Shown one piece after another: positions 45,262 to 53,635 of a stretch of 64,000 nt of DNA. Below the pieces are notes generated by a model. That model was not told the DNA's origin. It saw only the letters and a program-made list of their open reading frames with translations, and searched no databases. The stretch spans positions 248,001 to 312,000 of the forward strand of contig NZ_JALIQS010000004.1 in NCBI RefSeq assembly GCF_024704725.1. Reading direction: 5' to 3'. The position numbers and the translations under genes were made by a program. Source of the DNA: Shinella sp. CPCC 101442. Lineage in GTDB: Bacteria > Pseudomonadota > Alphaproteobacteria > Rhizobiales > Rhizobiaceae. Numbering within the stretch: the first letter of the stretch is position 1; every line of letters starts with the position of its first letter.

Positions 45262-46842
45262 ATGGCTGAAACCCTTGCCGAGGCGGTCTCCCGCCGCCGC
45301 ACTTTCGCGATCATCGCACACCCGGACGCCGGTAAAACCACACTCACCGAAAAGCTGCTGCTGTTCGGCGGCGCCATCCAGCTCGCCGGCGAAGTCAAGG
45401 CGAAGAAGGACCGCATCCAGACCCGTTCGGACTGGATGAAGATCGAGCGCGAGCGCGGCATCTCGGTCGTCACCTCGGTCATGACCTTCGAATATGACGG
45501 CAAGGTCTTCAACATCCTCGATACGCCCGGCCATGAAGACTTCGCCGACGACACCTATCGTACGCTGACGGCCGTCGATGCGGCCGTCATGGTCATCGAC
45601 GCCGCCAAGGGTATCGAGCCGCGCACGCTAAAACTCTTCGAAGTCTGCCGCCTGCGCGATATCCCCATCATCACCTTCGTCAACAAGATGGACCGCGAAA
45701 GCCGCGACCCGTTCGAAATTCTCGACGAGGTGGAAGAGAAGCTGGCCCTCGACACGGCTCCGGTGACGTGGCCTGTCGGCCGCTCCAAGACGTTCTGCGG
45801 CTCCTATCACCTCGCCGACCGCACCTTCCGCGGCTCGGATACGCAGGTGCAGCCGGTGAAGATGGAAGACGTGGCGGATGTCGCCAAACATCTGCCGGAA
45901 AACGAGCGGGACGTCTTCTCCGAGGAACTGGAACTCGCCCGCGAAGCCTGCCGCCCGTTCGATCGGGAAGCCTTCCTCGAAGGCCACCTGACCCCGGTCT
46001 TCTTCGGTTCGGCGCTCCGGAATTTCGGCGTACGCGATCTCATCAACGCGCTTGGCGATTTCGCACCGCCGCCGCGTGACCAGGTGGCGGATATCCGCAA
46101 GGTCCATGCCGCCGAGGACAAGATGACGGCCTTCGTCTTCAAGATCCAGGCCAATATGGACCCGAATCACCGCGACCGCATCGCCTTTGCCCGCGTCTGC
46201 TCCGGTATGCTGGAGCGCGGCATGAAGGTGCGCCTTGCCCGCACGGGCAAGCAGATCGGCCTGTCCGCGCCGCAGTTCTTCTTTGCCTCCCAGCGCCAGC
46301 TCGCCGATACGGCCTATGCCGGCGACGTGGTGGGCATCCCCAACCACGGCACGCTGCGCATCGGCGATACGCTGACGGAAGGCGAACCGTTGGTCTTCGA
46401 AGGCGTGCCGAACTTCGCGCCGGAAATTCTTCGCCGTGTGCGGCTGGAAGACGCGATGAAGGCCAAGAAGCTCAAGGAAGCCTTGCAGCAGATGGCGGAA
46501 GAGGGCGTCGTGCAGCTCTTTTCGCCGGAAGACGGCTCGCCCGCCATCGTCGGCGTCGTCGGCGCACTACAGCTCGACGTTCTGAAGGAACGGCTTCAGG
46601 GGGAATACGGCCTGCCGGTCTCCTTCGAAATGTCGCGCTTCTCCGTCTGCCGCTGGATTTCCTCCGACAGCCCGGCGGAACTGGACAAATTCGTCACCCA
46701 GCGCCGCGGCGATATCGCACGCGACCTCGACGGCGATCCGGTGTTCCTGGCGCAGGACAGCTTCTCGCTGCGCTACGAGGCGGAGCGCTATCCCGCGATC
46801 AAGATGGTTGCCATCAAGGAATACCACGTCACCAAGGCGTAA
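45262..46842 (+). CDS. prfC: Peptide chain release factor 3
   Basis: A 526-residue translational GTPase that recycles RF1/RF2 after termination. The G1 loop AHPDAGKTT is at 19-27, with the G2 region RGISVVTSVM, G3 DTPGHEDF and G4 NKMD. The class-specific C-terminal domain ends KMVAIKEYHVTKA. Length is standard for RF3. It ends at a strong hairpin. Confidence 0.97.
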   Translation: MAETLAEAVSRRRTFAIIAHPDAGKTTLTEKLLLFGGAIQLAGEVKAKKDRIQTRSDWMKIERERGISVVTSVMTFEYDGKVFNILDTPGHEDFADDTYRTLTAVDAAVMVIDAAKGIEPRTLKLFEVCRLRDIPIITFVNKMDRESRDPFEILDEVEEKLALDTAPVTWPVGRSKTFCGSYHLADRTFRGSDTQVQPVKMEDVADVAKHLPENERDVFSEELELAREACRPFDREAFLEGHLTPVFFGSALRNFGVRDLINALGDFAPPPRDQVADIRKVHAAEDKMTAFVFKIQANMDPNHRDRIAFARVCSGMLERGMKVRLARTGKQIGLSAPQFFFASQRQLADTAYAGDVVGIPNHGTLRIGDTLTEGEPLVFEGVPNFAPEILRRVRLEDAMKAKKLKEALQQMAEEGVVQLFSPEDGSPAIVGVVGALQLDVLKERLQGEYGLPVSFEMSRFSVCRWISSDSPAELDKFVTQRRGDIARDLDGDPVFLAQDSFSLRYEAERYPAIKMVAIKEYHVTKA

Positions 46843-46859
46843 CGGATTGATGCCACTTT

Positions 46860-46899
46860 GCCGCCTGTCACTTTCGGGGTGACAGGCGGCTCTTCATTT
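46860..46899 (+). terminator. Terminator of prfC
   Basis: Perfect 12-bp stem GCCGCCTGTCAC (46860-46871) / GTGACAGGCGGC (46879-46890), 7-base loop, followed by TCTTCATTT. It separates prfC from the riboswitch-thiD unit. Confidence 0.85.
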
Positions 46900-46913
46900 G
46901 CGAAAAGCATTGC

Positions 46914-47046
46914 CGAGACAGGGGCGTCCGCCGGAAGGCGGGCTGAGAAGCACCCTTTGAACCTGAACCGGATCATGCCGGCGGAGGGAGTCGAACGGGC
47001 GCCGCATCGCTGCGCGCCTCAAGGCCGCCTCCGTCCCAAGGAGGCG
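46914..47046 (+). promoter_or_regulatory. TPP riboswitch (THI element) with ribosome-site-sequestering platform
   Basis: The aptamer (46914-46992) contains the conserved GCTGAGA (46942-46948), ACCCTTTGAACCTGAACCGG and the GCCGGCGGAGGGA end of the thiamine-pyrophosphate aptamer, closed by GAC/GTC ends. In the platform, CGCCTCC (47026-47032) can pair perfectly with GGAGGCG (47040-47046), burying the AAGGAGG ribosome site of thiD. CCTCCGTC (47028-47035) can instead pair with GGCGGAGG (46980-46987) of the aptamer, with one G-U pair. Thus TPP binding should lock thiD translation off. Confidence 0.93.
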
Positions 47047-47048
47047 TT

Positions 47049-47921
47049 ATGGCCGATACGATCGCAAACATCCTCTCCATCGCGGGCTCGGACCCGTCTG
47101 GCGGTGCCGGCATTCAGGCCGACCTCAAGACGTTTGCCGCACGCGGCACCTACGGCATGGCGGTGCTGACGGCGCTGACGGCGCAGAACACGCAAGGGGT
47201 TTCCGGCGTGCATCTCGTGCCGCCGGCTTTCGTCGCGGCGCAGATCAGGGACGTCTTTGCCGATGTGCAGGTTCACGCGGTGAAGATCGGCATGATCGCA
47301 TCGGCCGAGATCGCGGAAGCGATCGCCGGTGCGCTCGCGCGCCATCGCGGCGCGCCGCTGGTGCTCGATCCTGTCATGGTCGCCAAGGGGGGCGCGTCGC
47401 TTCTGGCGCGCGAGGCCGTCGAGGCGCTCACGCGCCATCTGCTGCCGCTTGCCACCGTGCTGACGCCGAACCTGCCGGAGGCGGCTGCTTTGCTCGGCGA
47501 GGCGGAGGCAGCCGACCGGGAAACCATGGCGGGCCAGGCTAACCGGCTGCTCGCGCTCGGCCCCAAGGCGGTGCTTCTGAAGGGCGGGCACTTGCCGGGC
47601 AACCAGTGCCCGGACGTGCTGGCGACGCGAGATAGGCTGCGCTGGTTCGAGGGCGTGCGCGTGCTGACGCGCAACACCCACGGCACCGGCTGCTCGCTGT
47701 CGAGCGCGATTGCCGCCGAGCTCGGCAAGGGAAAGACCCTCCCCGATGCGGTGGCGGCGGCAAAAAGCTTTGTCGCCGGCGCCGTGCGCGGGTCGGATGC
47801 GCTGGCCGTCGGCTCCGGCCACGGCCCGCTGCATCATTTCCACGCTCTCTGGAATGAGAGCATTTCCAGCCGAAGCGGCATCGCTTCGGCATCGGATAAT
47901 TCGGCTAAAACAAACCCATAG
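47049..47921 (+). CDS. thiD: Hydroxymethylpyrimidine/phosphomethylpyrimidine kinase
   Basis: This 290-residue ribokinase-fold enzyme phosphorylates HMP and HMP-P in thiamine synthesis. GSDPSGGAGIQADLK is near 13-27, and the catalytic loop NTHGTGCSLSSAIAAEL lies near 225-241, with its Cys. The kinase core ends around residue 268; the last 22 residues (NESISS...KTNP) are translated from repeat copy B and look like an accidental extension. Start follows AAGGAGG by 4 bp. It is controlled by the TPP riboswitch directly upstream. Confidence 0.96.
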   Translation: MADTIANILSIAGSDPSGGAGIQADLKTFAARGTYGMAVLTALTAQNTQGVSGVHLVPPAFVAAQIRDVFADVQVHAVKIGMIASAEIAEAIAGALARHRGAPLVLDPVMVAKGGASLLAREAVEALTRHLLPLATVLTPNLPEAAALLGEAEAADRETMAGQANRLLALGPKAVLLKGGHLPGNQCPDVLATRDRLRWFEGVRVLTRNTHGTGCSLSSAIAAELGKGKTLPDAVAAAKSFVAGAVRGSDALAVGSGHGPLHHFHALWNESISSRSGIASASDNSAKTNP

Positions 47922-47960
47922 AATGTTTCCGGTGAAACGGATGTCACCGGAAACATTCTA
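47858..47960. repeat. CTAG-ended dispersed element, copy B, with 17-bp perfect hairpin
   Basis: The left part (AGAGCATTTCCAGCCGAAGCGG, from 47858) matches the core of copies A and C. The right part is a perfect 17-bp inverted repeat (47919-47935 and 47944-47960) whose arms begin TAGAATGTTTCC and end GGAAACATTCTA. TAG in the left arm is the thiD stop; the complement of CTA in the right arm is the stop of the convergent LysE-like gene. There is no T-run, but the stem could end transcription from both sides. Confidence 0.72.
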
Positions 47961-48569
47961 GCGGTCCGCAAGCGCGAGCCGCAGGCCCATCAGGCCGAGG
48001 GCGGCGGCAAAGCTTCGCTGCATCCAGATCATGATCCCGGGACGGCTCAGGACCTGCCGGCGCAGGCCTGCTGCGAGCGCGGCATAGAGCGCGAAGACGA
48101 CGAAGGTCATGAACATGAAGACGCCGCCGAGGACGAGCATCCGGGCGGTTACATCAGGCGCGTCCGCCGGCACGAACTGCGGTAGGAAGGCGAGGAAGAA
48201 CAACGAGAGTTTCGGGTTGAAGATATTGGTCAGAATGCCCTTTCGCACGATGCGAGGCGCGCGTTCCGCCGGCTGGTCCGGCCCGAAATCGAGCGTGTTG
48301 CTGTTCTTCAAAAGGCTCCACGCGATGAAGATGAGGTAGGCGACGCCGATGTAGCGCAGCACTTCGAAGGCCAGCGCACTGGCATGCAGCACGGCGGCAA
48401 GGCCGACGACGCTGGCGAGAATATGGGGAATGATGCCGAGCGTGCAGCCGAAGGCGGCCAGAACGCCGGCGCGAAAGCCGCCGCTGATGCCGAGCGCCAG
48501 CGTGTAGATGACGCCCGTACCCGGCAGCAGGATGACGACGAGCGAGGTGATGAGGAATTCGGTGGTCAT
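47958..48569 (-). CDS. LysE/RhtB-family amino-acid exporter (3)
   Basis: A 203-residue membrane exporter with signatures LLPGTGVIYTLALGISGG and IFNPKLSLFFLAFLPQFV. The usual PGPN is PGTG here, a substitution in the first signature. It lies 128 bp downstream of an AraC-type gene on the same strand, a common regulator-exporter pairing. Its stop comes from repeat copy B. Confidence 0.89.
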   Translation of the reverse strand: MTTEFLITSLVVILLPGTGVIYTLALGISGGFRAGVLAAFGCTLGIIPHILASVVGLAAVLHASALAFEVLRYIGVAYLIFIAWSLLKNSNTLDFGPDQPAERAPRIVRKGILTNIFNPKLSLFFLAFLPQFVPADAPDVTARMLVLGGVFMFMTFVVFALYAALAAGLRRQVLSRPGIMIWMQRSFAAALGLMGLRLALADR

Positions 48570-48645
48570 GTGGTGTTCCCATGCTGAGGAGCGGGCAGGA
48601 AACACCGGAGCGACCATCGCGGTCTTGAACGAAATTGCAGGACAA

Positions 48646-48701
48646 GCAATTCCAGCAAAAGCGTGAAGCGGTTTGCGTCCGGAGTTGCGAAAGGTCCCTA
48701 G
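48646..48701. repeat. CTAG-ended dispersed element, copy C (short)
   Basis: A 56-bp sequence whose start GCAATTCCAGCAAAAGCG, with GAAGCGG after it, matches copies A and B, continuing GTCCGGAGTTGCG and ending CCCTAG. The terminal CTAG gives the TAG stop of the AraC-family gene (48700-48698 on the minus strand). Confidence 0.65.
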
Positions 48702-49498
48702 GTGCGGGCGGCGAGCCAGGCACCCGGCGTATAACCGTAGCGGCGGGTAAAGTTGCGCGTCATATGGCTCTGGTCGGCAAAGCCCGCCTCCGACGCCGCT
48801 GCGGCGAGCGGCGTTCCCGTGGCAATCAGCCGGCGGGCGAGTTCGGTGCGGCGCTGGAGCAGATAGGCGTGCGGCGTCAACCCTGTCATGCGGGCGAAAT
48901 CGCGCACCAGCCGGAAGCGGCCGATGCCGCTTTCCTCGGCGAGTTCTTCGAGGGTGATCGCTGTGGCCGGTGCGCTGTCGAGCCGGTCGCGGGCGCGGCC
49001 GATGCTCGAGGTAGCGATGCCGGCGCGCCTTGGCGGGCGTTCGTGCAGCACGGCCGCCAGCAGCAGGAGAAGACGCTCTTCGTGGGCGAGCGGTGCTGCG
49101 ATGCCGTCCAGCAAGGCGGCGAGGGCTGCTGAGGCCAGGGCGGCCACGCGCCGATCCTCCAGCACCGGTGCATGAAATTCCTCGCGCGGCGGGCCTTCAA
49201 AGATGTCATCCGCCGCGGCCGCGACGATCTCCGGTCGGAGATAAAGCATCCGCCAGGCACGCGGCGTGTCGCCGATCGGGACGCCGTCATGGACCTCGCC
49301 GGGATTGACGGTGATCGTATTGCCGGCCTCCGCCATCACGCGGCCCCGCCCACTTGCGGATGTCTGAGCGCCGCGTTCGATCATCCCGATGCCGTAGGTG
49401 TCGTGGCTGTGGCGCGCGAAGGTGTGGCTGCTGTCAGCGACGACGGCCTCGACGCCGTCGATATCGGTCCGGAAGATCTGGAAGTGCCCGATGGACAT
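48698..49498 (-). CDS. AraC-family transcriptional regulator
   Basis: This 266-residue regulator has an N-terminal cupin-like ligand domain (about 10-95, with HSHDTYGIGMI and VNPGEVHDG) and a C-terminal AraC DNA-binding domain (about 165-262). Its two helix-turn-helix units read TLEELAEESGIGRFRLVRDF and ASEAGFADQSHMTRNFTRRYG. It starts 3 bp after the GFA gene stop and precedes a LysE exporter, which it probably controls in response to an amino acid. Confidence 0.92.
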   Translation of the reverse strand: MSIGHFQIFRTDIDGVEAVVADSSHTFARHSHDTYGIGMIERGAQTSASGRGRVMAEAGNTITVNPGEVHDGVPIGDTPRAWRMLYLRPEIVAAAADDIFEGPPREEFHAPVLEDRRVAALASAALAALLDGIAAPLAHEERLLLLLAAVLHERPPRRAGIATSSIGRARDRLDSAPATAITLEELAEESGIGRFRLVRDFARMTGLTPHAYLLQRRTELARRLIATGTPLAAAASEAGFADQSHMTRNFTRRYGYTPGAWLAART

Positions 49499-49501
49499 GC
49501 C

Positions 49502-49906
49502 TCACTCCCGGGGTGTGCCGGCAAGGGCGGTCGTTTCGCCAAACCAGTCGGTGGCGGAGGAGCACCAGATCTGGCGCGCCGGTTTCAGGCTAGCGCGCTG
49601 GTTGATGCTCCCCCAGCGGATGCCCCAGGTTTCGGCATCCTCGCCCGTTCCCGTCGAAAAGAGCGGCGTGCCGCATTCGGGGCAGAAGGACAGCAGGCGC
49701 GCACGGCCGCTTTCGGCGATCTTGGTGTAGATTTTTGGCGGGTTGGCGGTGAGGCGCACAGCCGCGCGTGGCGCACGGACGGTCACACGATAGGGCGAAC
49801 CGGTCAGCCGCTGGCAGTCCGTGCAATGGCAGATCAGCACGGCGCCGGGGTCGATCTCGGCCTCGTAGGTGACGAAGCCGCAATGGCATTGCCCGTCAAT
49901 GTGCAT
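49502..49906 (-). CDS. GFA-family (glutathione-dependent formaldehyde-activating-like) protein
   Basis: A 134-residue zinc protein with the CHCG, CHCTDCQ and CPECGTPL cysteine clusters of the GFA/Mss4-like fold. The name GFA comes from one formaldehyde-glutathione enzyme; most members are uncharacterised. No formaldehyde genes are nearby. It is separated from the downstream AraC gene by only 3 bp. Confidence 0.9.
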   Translation of the reverse strand: MHIDGQCHCGFVTYEAEIDPGAVLICHCTDCQRLTGSPYRVTVRAPRAAVRLTANPPKIYTKIAESGRARLLSFCPECGTPLFSTGTGEDAETWGIRWGSINQRASLKPARQIWCSSATDWFGETTALAGTPRE

Positions 49907-49961
49907 GAGAAATCCTTCCGCCGCAGCGATGGACGGAAGGATAGGGGCTTGGCGCGTGGCG

Positions 49962-50873
49962 TCAATGCGCCGGCTTGATGAAGGTGCCGTTGCGAAGCTC
50001 GCGCATCGCCTGCTCCAGCTCGGCCTGCGTGTTCATCACGATCGGGCCGTGCCAGGCGACCGGCTCCTGGATCGGCTTGCCGGAGACGAGCAGAAAGCGG
50101 ATGCCTTTCTCGCCGGCCTGCACCGTTACCTCGTCGCCGGTGTCGAAGACGACGAGCGTGCGGTTGCCGGAGAGGTCGCGGATGTTCAGCTCCTCGCCCT
50201 GGAACTCCTTCTCCACCTTCACGCCGAACGGCTTGGACGCGTCCCGGAACGTGCCGGAACCCGCGAAGATATAGGCGAAGGCCGAGCGGTAGGTGTCGAC
50301 CGGCAGCCGCTTCGTCTGGCCCGGCGGCACGGAGATGTCGAGATAGACGGGCTCGGCGGCGATACCGTCGACCGGGCCGGTCTTGCCCCAGAAGCTGCCG
50401 GCGATCACACGGGCCACGGTGCCGTCGTCATCGACGACGACGGGGATATCGCCGGACTTTATGTCCTGGTAGCGCGGCGCGGTCATTTTGAGCGACGAGG
50501 GCAGGTTGGCCCAGAGCTGGAAGCCGTGCATCTTGCCGGCGAAATCGCCGCGCGGCATTTCCTGGTGCAGGATGCCGCTGCCGGCGGTCATCCACTGCAC
50601 GTCGCCCGCGCCCATCACACCGTGATTGCCGAGGCTGTCGCCGTGTTCGACGGAGCCGGCCAGAACGTATGTAATGGTTTCGATACCGCGATGCGGATGC
50701 CAGGGAAAGCCGCGGATATAGTCCTGCGGATCGTCGTTGCGGAAATCATCCATCATCAGGAAGGGATCGGTCATCGACGGATCGCCGAAACCGAAGACGC
50801 GGTGCAGTTTCACGCCCGCGCCTTCCATGGCGGGGCGGGCAATGCTTTCATGTTTGACGGGGCGTATGGACAT
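49962..50873 (-). CDS. Pirin-family bicupin protein
   Basis: A 303-residue two-cupin protein. The N-terminal cupin has the metal ligands in GFPWHPHRGIETITYV, and the preceding DPFLMMDDF is typical of pirins. A second cupin occupies about 160-290. Some bacterial pirins act as quercetin 2,3-dioxygenases and others regulate metabolism; sequence does not decide. It is divergent from the amidotransferase gene across a 273-bp gene-free gap with no recognised element. Confidence 0.92.
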   Translation of the reverse strand: MSIRPVKHESIARPAMEGAGVKLHRVFGFGDPSMTDPFLMMDDFRNDDPQDYIRGFPWHPHRGIETITYVLAGSVEHGDSLGNHGVMGAGDVQWMTAGSGILHQEMPRGDFAGKMHGFQLWANLPSSLKMTAPRYQDIKSGDIPVVVDDDGTVARVIAGSFWGKTGPVDGIAAEPVYLDISVPPGQTKRLPVDTYRSAFAYIFAGSGTFRDASKPFGVKVEKEFQGEELNIRDLSGNRTLVVFDTGDEVTVQAGEKGIRFLLVSGKPIQEPVAWHGPIVMNTQAELEQAMRELRNGTFIKPAH

Positions 50874-51146
50874 GGGAAAGTCCTTTCGTTCGGGGTGTTG
50901 AAGCCCTTATACGCCGCAGCCATCGTTCACGAAATCTGGCGCGTGCAGAACGGACTGTTCACAAAATCCTGTTCCGCCGGAAACTGCCGCCGGAGACCAT
51001 CGTCATCACAATGACACGCATGGTTTCGCCCTGTTTACTTTCGTTAACGCATTTTTACCCATTTGCGTTGAAAATCCGGGCAGTGCCATGGTTAATGCGT
51101 CGGGTCGAGCACCGGTTCGCGCCGGTCCAAACAAGCGGGAAGTGTC

Positions 51147-51968
51147 ATGTGCCGTTGGGCAGCCTATCGCGGAGAGCCGCTTTTCCTCGAGGAACTTGTA
51201 TCCTCGCCCGCGCACTCGCTGATCGAACAATCCCATTGCGCCACCCGCGCCAAGACGGCGACCAATGGCGACGGCTTCGGCATCGCCTGGTATGGCGAAC
51301 GTCCAGAGCCCGGCCGTTACCGCGATATCCTGCCGGCGTGGTCGGACTGCAACCTGCGCAGCATCGCGCGCCAGGTCCGCTCGCCGCTCTTCCTCGCCCA
51401 TGTGCGGGCAGCCACCGGCGGCGGCACGCGGCGCGACAATTGCCATCCCTTCGTGCAGGGCATCTGGTCCTTTATGCACAATGGCCAGATCGCCGATTTC
51501 GAGCATCTGCGCCGCCCGCTCGAAACGATGCTGGACAACGACCTCTACCACGCCCGCACCGGCTCGACGGATTCGGAGCTTCTCTTCCTGCTGGCGCTGC
51601 AGTTCGGCCTTGCCCGCGATCCGCTGGGCGCCATGGCCGAGACGATCGCCTTCGTGGAGCGCCTCGCCGCGCATCTGGAACGCCATGTGCTCGTACGCTT
51701 CACCGCCGCCTTCACGGATGGTCAGCAGCTTTATGCGGTGCGCTACGCCACGGACTACAAGGCCCCGACACTCTATGCCGCGCCGATGGGCGAGACGGGC
51801 GGGTACTGCCTCGTTTCCGAGCCGTTGAACGACGATACGGAAGCCTGGGTGGAAATTCCCGATGGCAGCGCCGTGGTGCTCGGCGAAAACGGCGTCGACG
51901 TGCGCATCTTCTCACCCGCCGGCCGGCCGGCAAGCGCCATGGACGCAAAGCTCAGCCTCGTCAGGTAA
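51147..51968 (+). CDS. Class II glutamine amidotransferase (YafJ/EgtC-like)
   Basis: A 273-residue Ntn-type glutaminase with catalytic Cys at residue 2 (MCRWAAYRGEP), exposed when Met is removed. NGDGFGIAWYG, HVRAATGG and HPFVQGIWSFMHNGQI are the glutamine-site motifs. EgtC in ergothioneine synthesis is a close fold relative, but no egt genes flank it, so the acceptor is unknown. It ends with an 8-bp overlap on the convergent coaBC gene. Confidence 0.9.
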   Translation: MCRWAAYRGEPLFLEELVSSPAHSLIEQSHCATRAKTATNGDGFGIAWYGERPEPGRYRDILPAWSDCNLRSIARQVRSPLFLAHVRAATGGGTRRDNCHPFVQGIWSFMHNGQIADFEHLRRPLETMLDNDLYHARTGSTDSELLFLLALQFGLARDPLGAMAETIAFVERLAAHLERHVLVRFTAAFTDGQQLYAVRYATDYKAPTLYAAPMGETGGYCLVSEPLNDDTEAWVEIPDGSAVVLGENGVDVRIFSPAGRPASAMDAKLSLVR

Positions 51969-53166
51969 GTCTTGCCGCGATCCAGTCGGCGAGACGACCC
52001 GCGACGTCGTCCTTGGCAAGCTCCGGCCATGCCTCGATGCCATCGGCCGTGATCAGCTTCACGCTGTTGCGCGTGCCGCCCATGATGCCGGTTTCCGGTG
52101 AGACGTCGTTGGCGACGATCAGGTCGGCGCCCTTCTTCTGAAGTTTGATCCGGCCGTTGCTTTCGACATCCTGCGTTTCGGCGGCAAAACCGACGACGAC
52201 TTTCGGACGCTTCTCGTGGTGTCCGACGGTCTTCAGAATGTCGGGGTTTTCCGCCAGCATCAGCGGCGGCGGGCCTTCGCCCGGCTGCTTCTTGATCTTT
52301 TCCATGTTCGGCGTTGCCACGCGCCAGTCCGCGACGGCCGCGACCATGACGGCGATATCCGCCGGCAGCGCGGACAACACGGCGTCCAGCATTTCCGAGG
52401 CGCGCTCGACATGGATGACCTCGACGCCCGGCGGATCGGCAAGCGTCACGGGGCCGGAGACGAGTGTCACGTCGGCACCGAGCCGGGCAAGGGCCGCCGC
52501 GATGGCGTGGCCCTGCCGGCCGGAGGAGCGGTTGGCGATGTAACGCACCGGGTCGATCGGCTCATGCGTCGGACCCGATGTGACCACGGCCTTGCGGCCG
52601 GAAAGCGGTTTGGCGCCATCCTCGAGCAGGCGCTCGGCTTCAGCGACGATCTCCAGCGGCTCGGCCATGCGGCCAAGCCCGGCTTCGCCGCTTTCCGCCA
52701 TCTCGCCGGCATTGGGGCCGATGAAGGTGAGGCCATCCTTGCGCAGCGTCTCGACATTGCGTCGCGTGGCCGGATGTACCCACATCTTCGGGTTCATGGC
52801 GGGCGCCACCAGAACCGGCCGGTCGGTGGCGAGCAGGATGGTGGAGGCGAGATCGTCGGCAAGGCCGTTGGCCATCTTCGCCATCAGGTCGGCCGTGGCG
52901 GGTGCGACGACGATGAGGTCGCAGTCGCGCGCCAGCCGGATATGCCCGACATCCTGCTCGTCCTCGCGCGAAAACAGCTCCGTATAGACATGACCCGACG
53001 ATAGCGCGCCGACGGCGAGCGGCGTCACGAACTGCTGCGCACCCGCCGTCATGACCGGCCGAACCTCCGCACCGCGCTCGCGAAAACGGCGGATGAGGTC
53101 AAGGCTCTTGTAGGCGGCGATGCCGCCGGAGATGACGAGGAGGAGGCGTTTTCCTGCAAGCGGCAT
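51961..53166 (-). CDS. coaBC: Bifunctional phosphopantothenoylcysteine decarboxylase/phosphopantothenate-cysteine ligase
   Basis: A 401-residue two-domain enzyme for two steps of coenzyme A synthesis. The N-terminal flavoprotein domain (about 1-180) has GGIAAYKSLDLIRR and PAMNPKMW, the decarboxylase signatures. The C-terminal ligase domain (about 190-400) shows TSGPTHEPIDPVRYIANRSSG and AAVADWR. I chose MPLAGKRLLLVI at 53166; earlier in-frame ATGs add only a few residues. Length is standard. Confidence 0.97.
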   Translation of the reverse strand: MPLAGKRLLLVISGGIAAYKSLDLIRRFRERGAEVRPVMTAGAQQFVTPLAVGALSSGHVYTELFSREDEQDVGHIRLARDCDLIVVAPATADLMAKMANGLADDLASTILLATDRPVLVAPAMNPKMWVHPATRRNVETLRKDGLTFIGPNAGEMAESGEAGLGRMAEPLEIVAEAERLLEDGAKPLSGRKAVVTSGPTHEPIDPVRYIANRSSGRQGHAIAAALARLGADVTLVSGPVTLADPPGVEVIHVERASEMLDAVLSALPADIAVMVAAVADWRVATPNMEKIKKQPGEGPPPLMLAENPDILKTVGHHEKRPKVVVGFAAETQDVESNGRIKLQKKGADLIVANDVSPETGIMGGTRNSVKLITADGIEAWPELAKDDVAGRLADWIAARLT

Positions 53167-53272
53167 GACGGATCCCGGGCTCATGAGGCACAAGACCGTC
53201 CCCAGACAGGACGGTCATCCCGTCCTACCCCGTTGCCGCGGCATTTCCAAGTCTCGGCCGGCGACGGACGTC

Positions 53273-53500
53273 TCAGTGGCAGACCTTCACCTTCTTGATG
53301 ACGAGGTTGCCGTAATAGTCGTATTTCTTGATTTTCTTCCAGAAACATTTCGGCTTGTGGCCGTAGTAATGGGTGACGTGTTCGACGCCGCCCGACATGC
53401 GCAGACCGGAGACATCCGGCATCACGCCCGCAGATACGGACACGGAAAAGAAGCTGAAGGACAAGGCGGCAATCGTGGAAACAAGCATGATCCTGCGCAT
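53273..53500 (-). CDS. Small secreted basic protein, unknown function
   Basis: A 75-residue product with a clean Sec signal (LVSTIAALSFSFFSVSVSAG, cleavage near residue 24). The mature 50 residues are Tyr- and Lys-rich (HYYGHKPKCFWKKIKKYDYYG), with two Cys that could form one disulfide and a terminal VKVCH. GGGGAG lies 7 bp before the ATG. No family recognised. It stands alone between coaBC and the channel gene. Confidence 0.72.
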   Translation of the reverse strand: MRRIMLVSTIAALSFSFFSVSVSAGVMPDVSGLRMSGGVEHVTHYYGHKPKCFWKKIKKYDYYGNLVIKKVKVCH

Positions 53501-53635
53501 GGGACGGCTCCCCTTTGGCCCTTGGAGAATACGGTCTTGCACTGCAATTCGCCGGTCGATCCGGCTTTGCTAAAGTAACACCTTCGCGCATTGCCGCAAG
53601 CGGTCGGCGCGGGCCAACACGGGGTGGTTTTGCAC

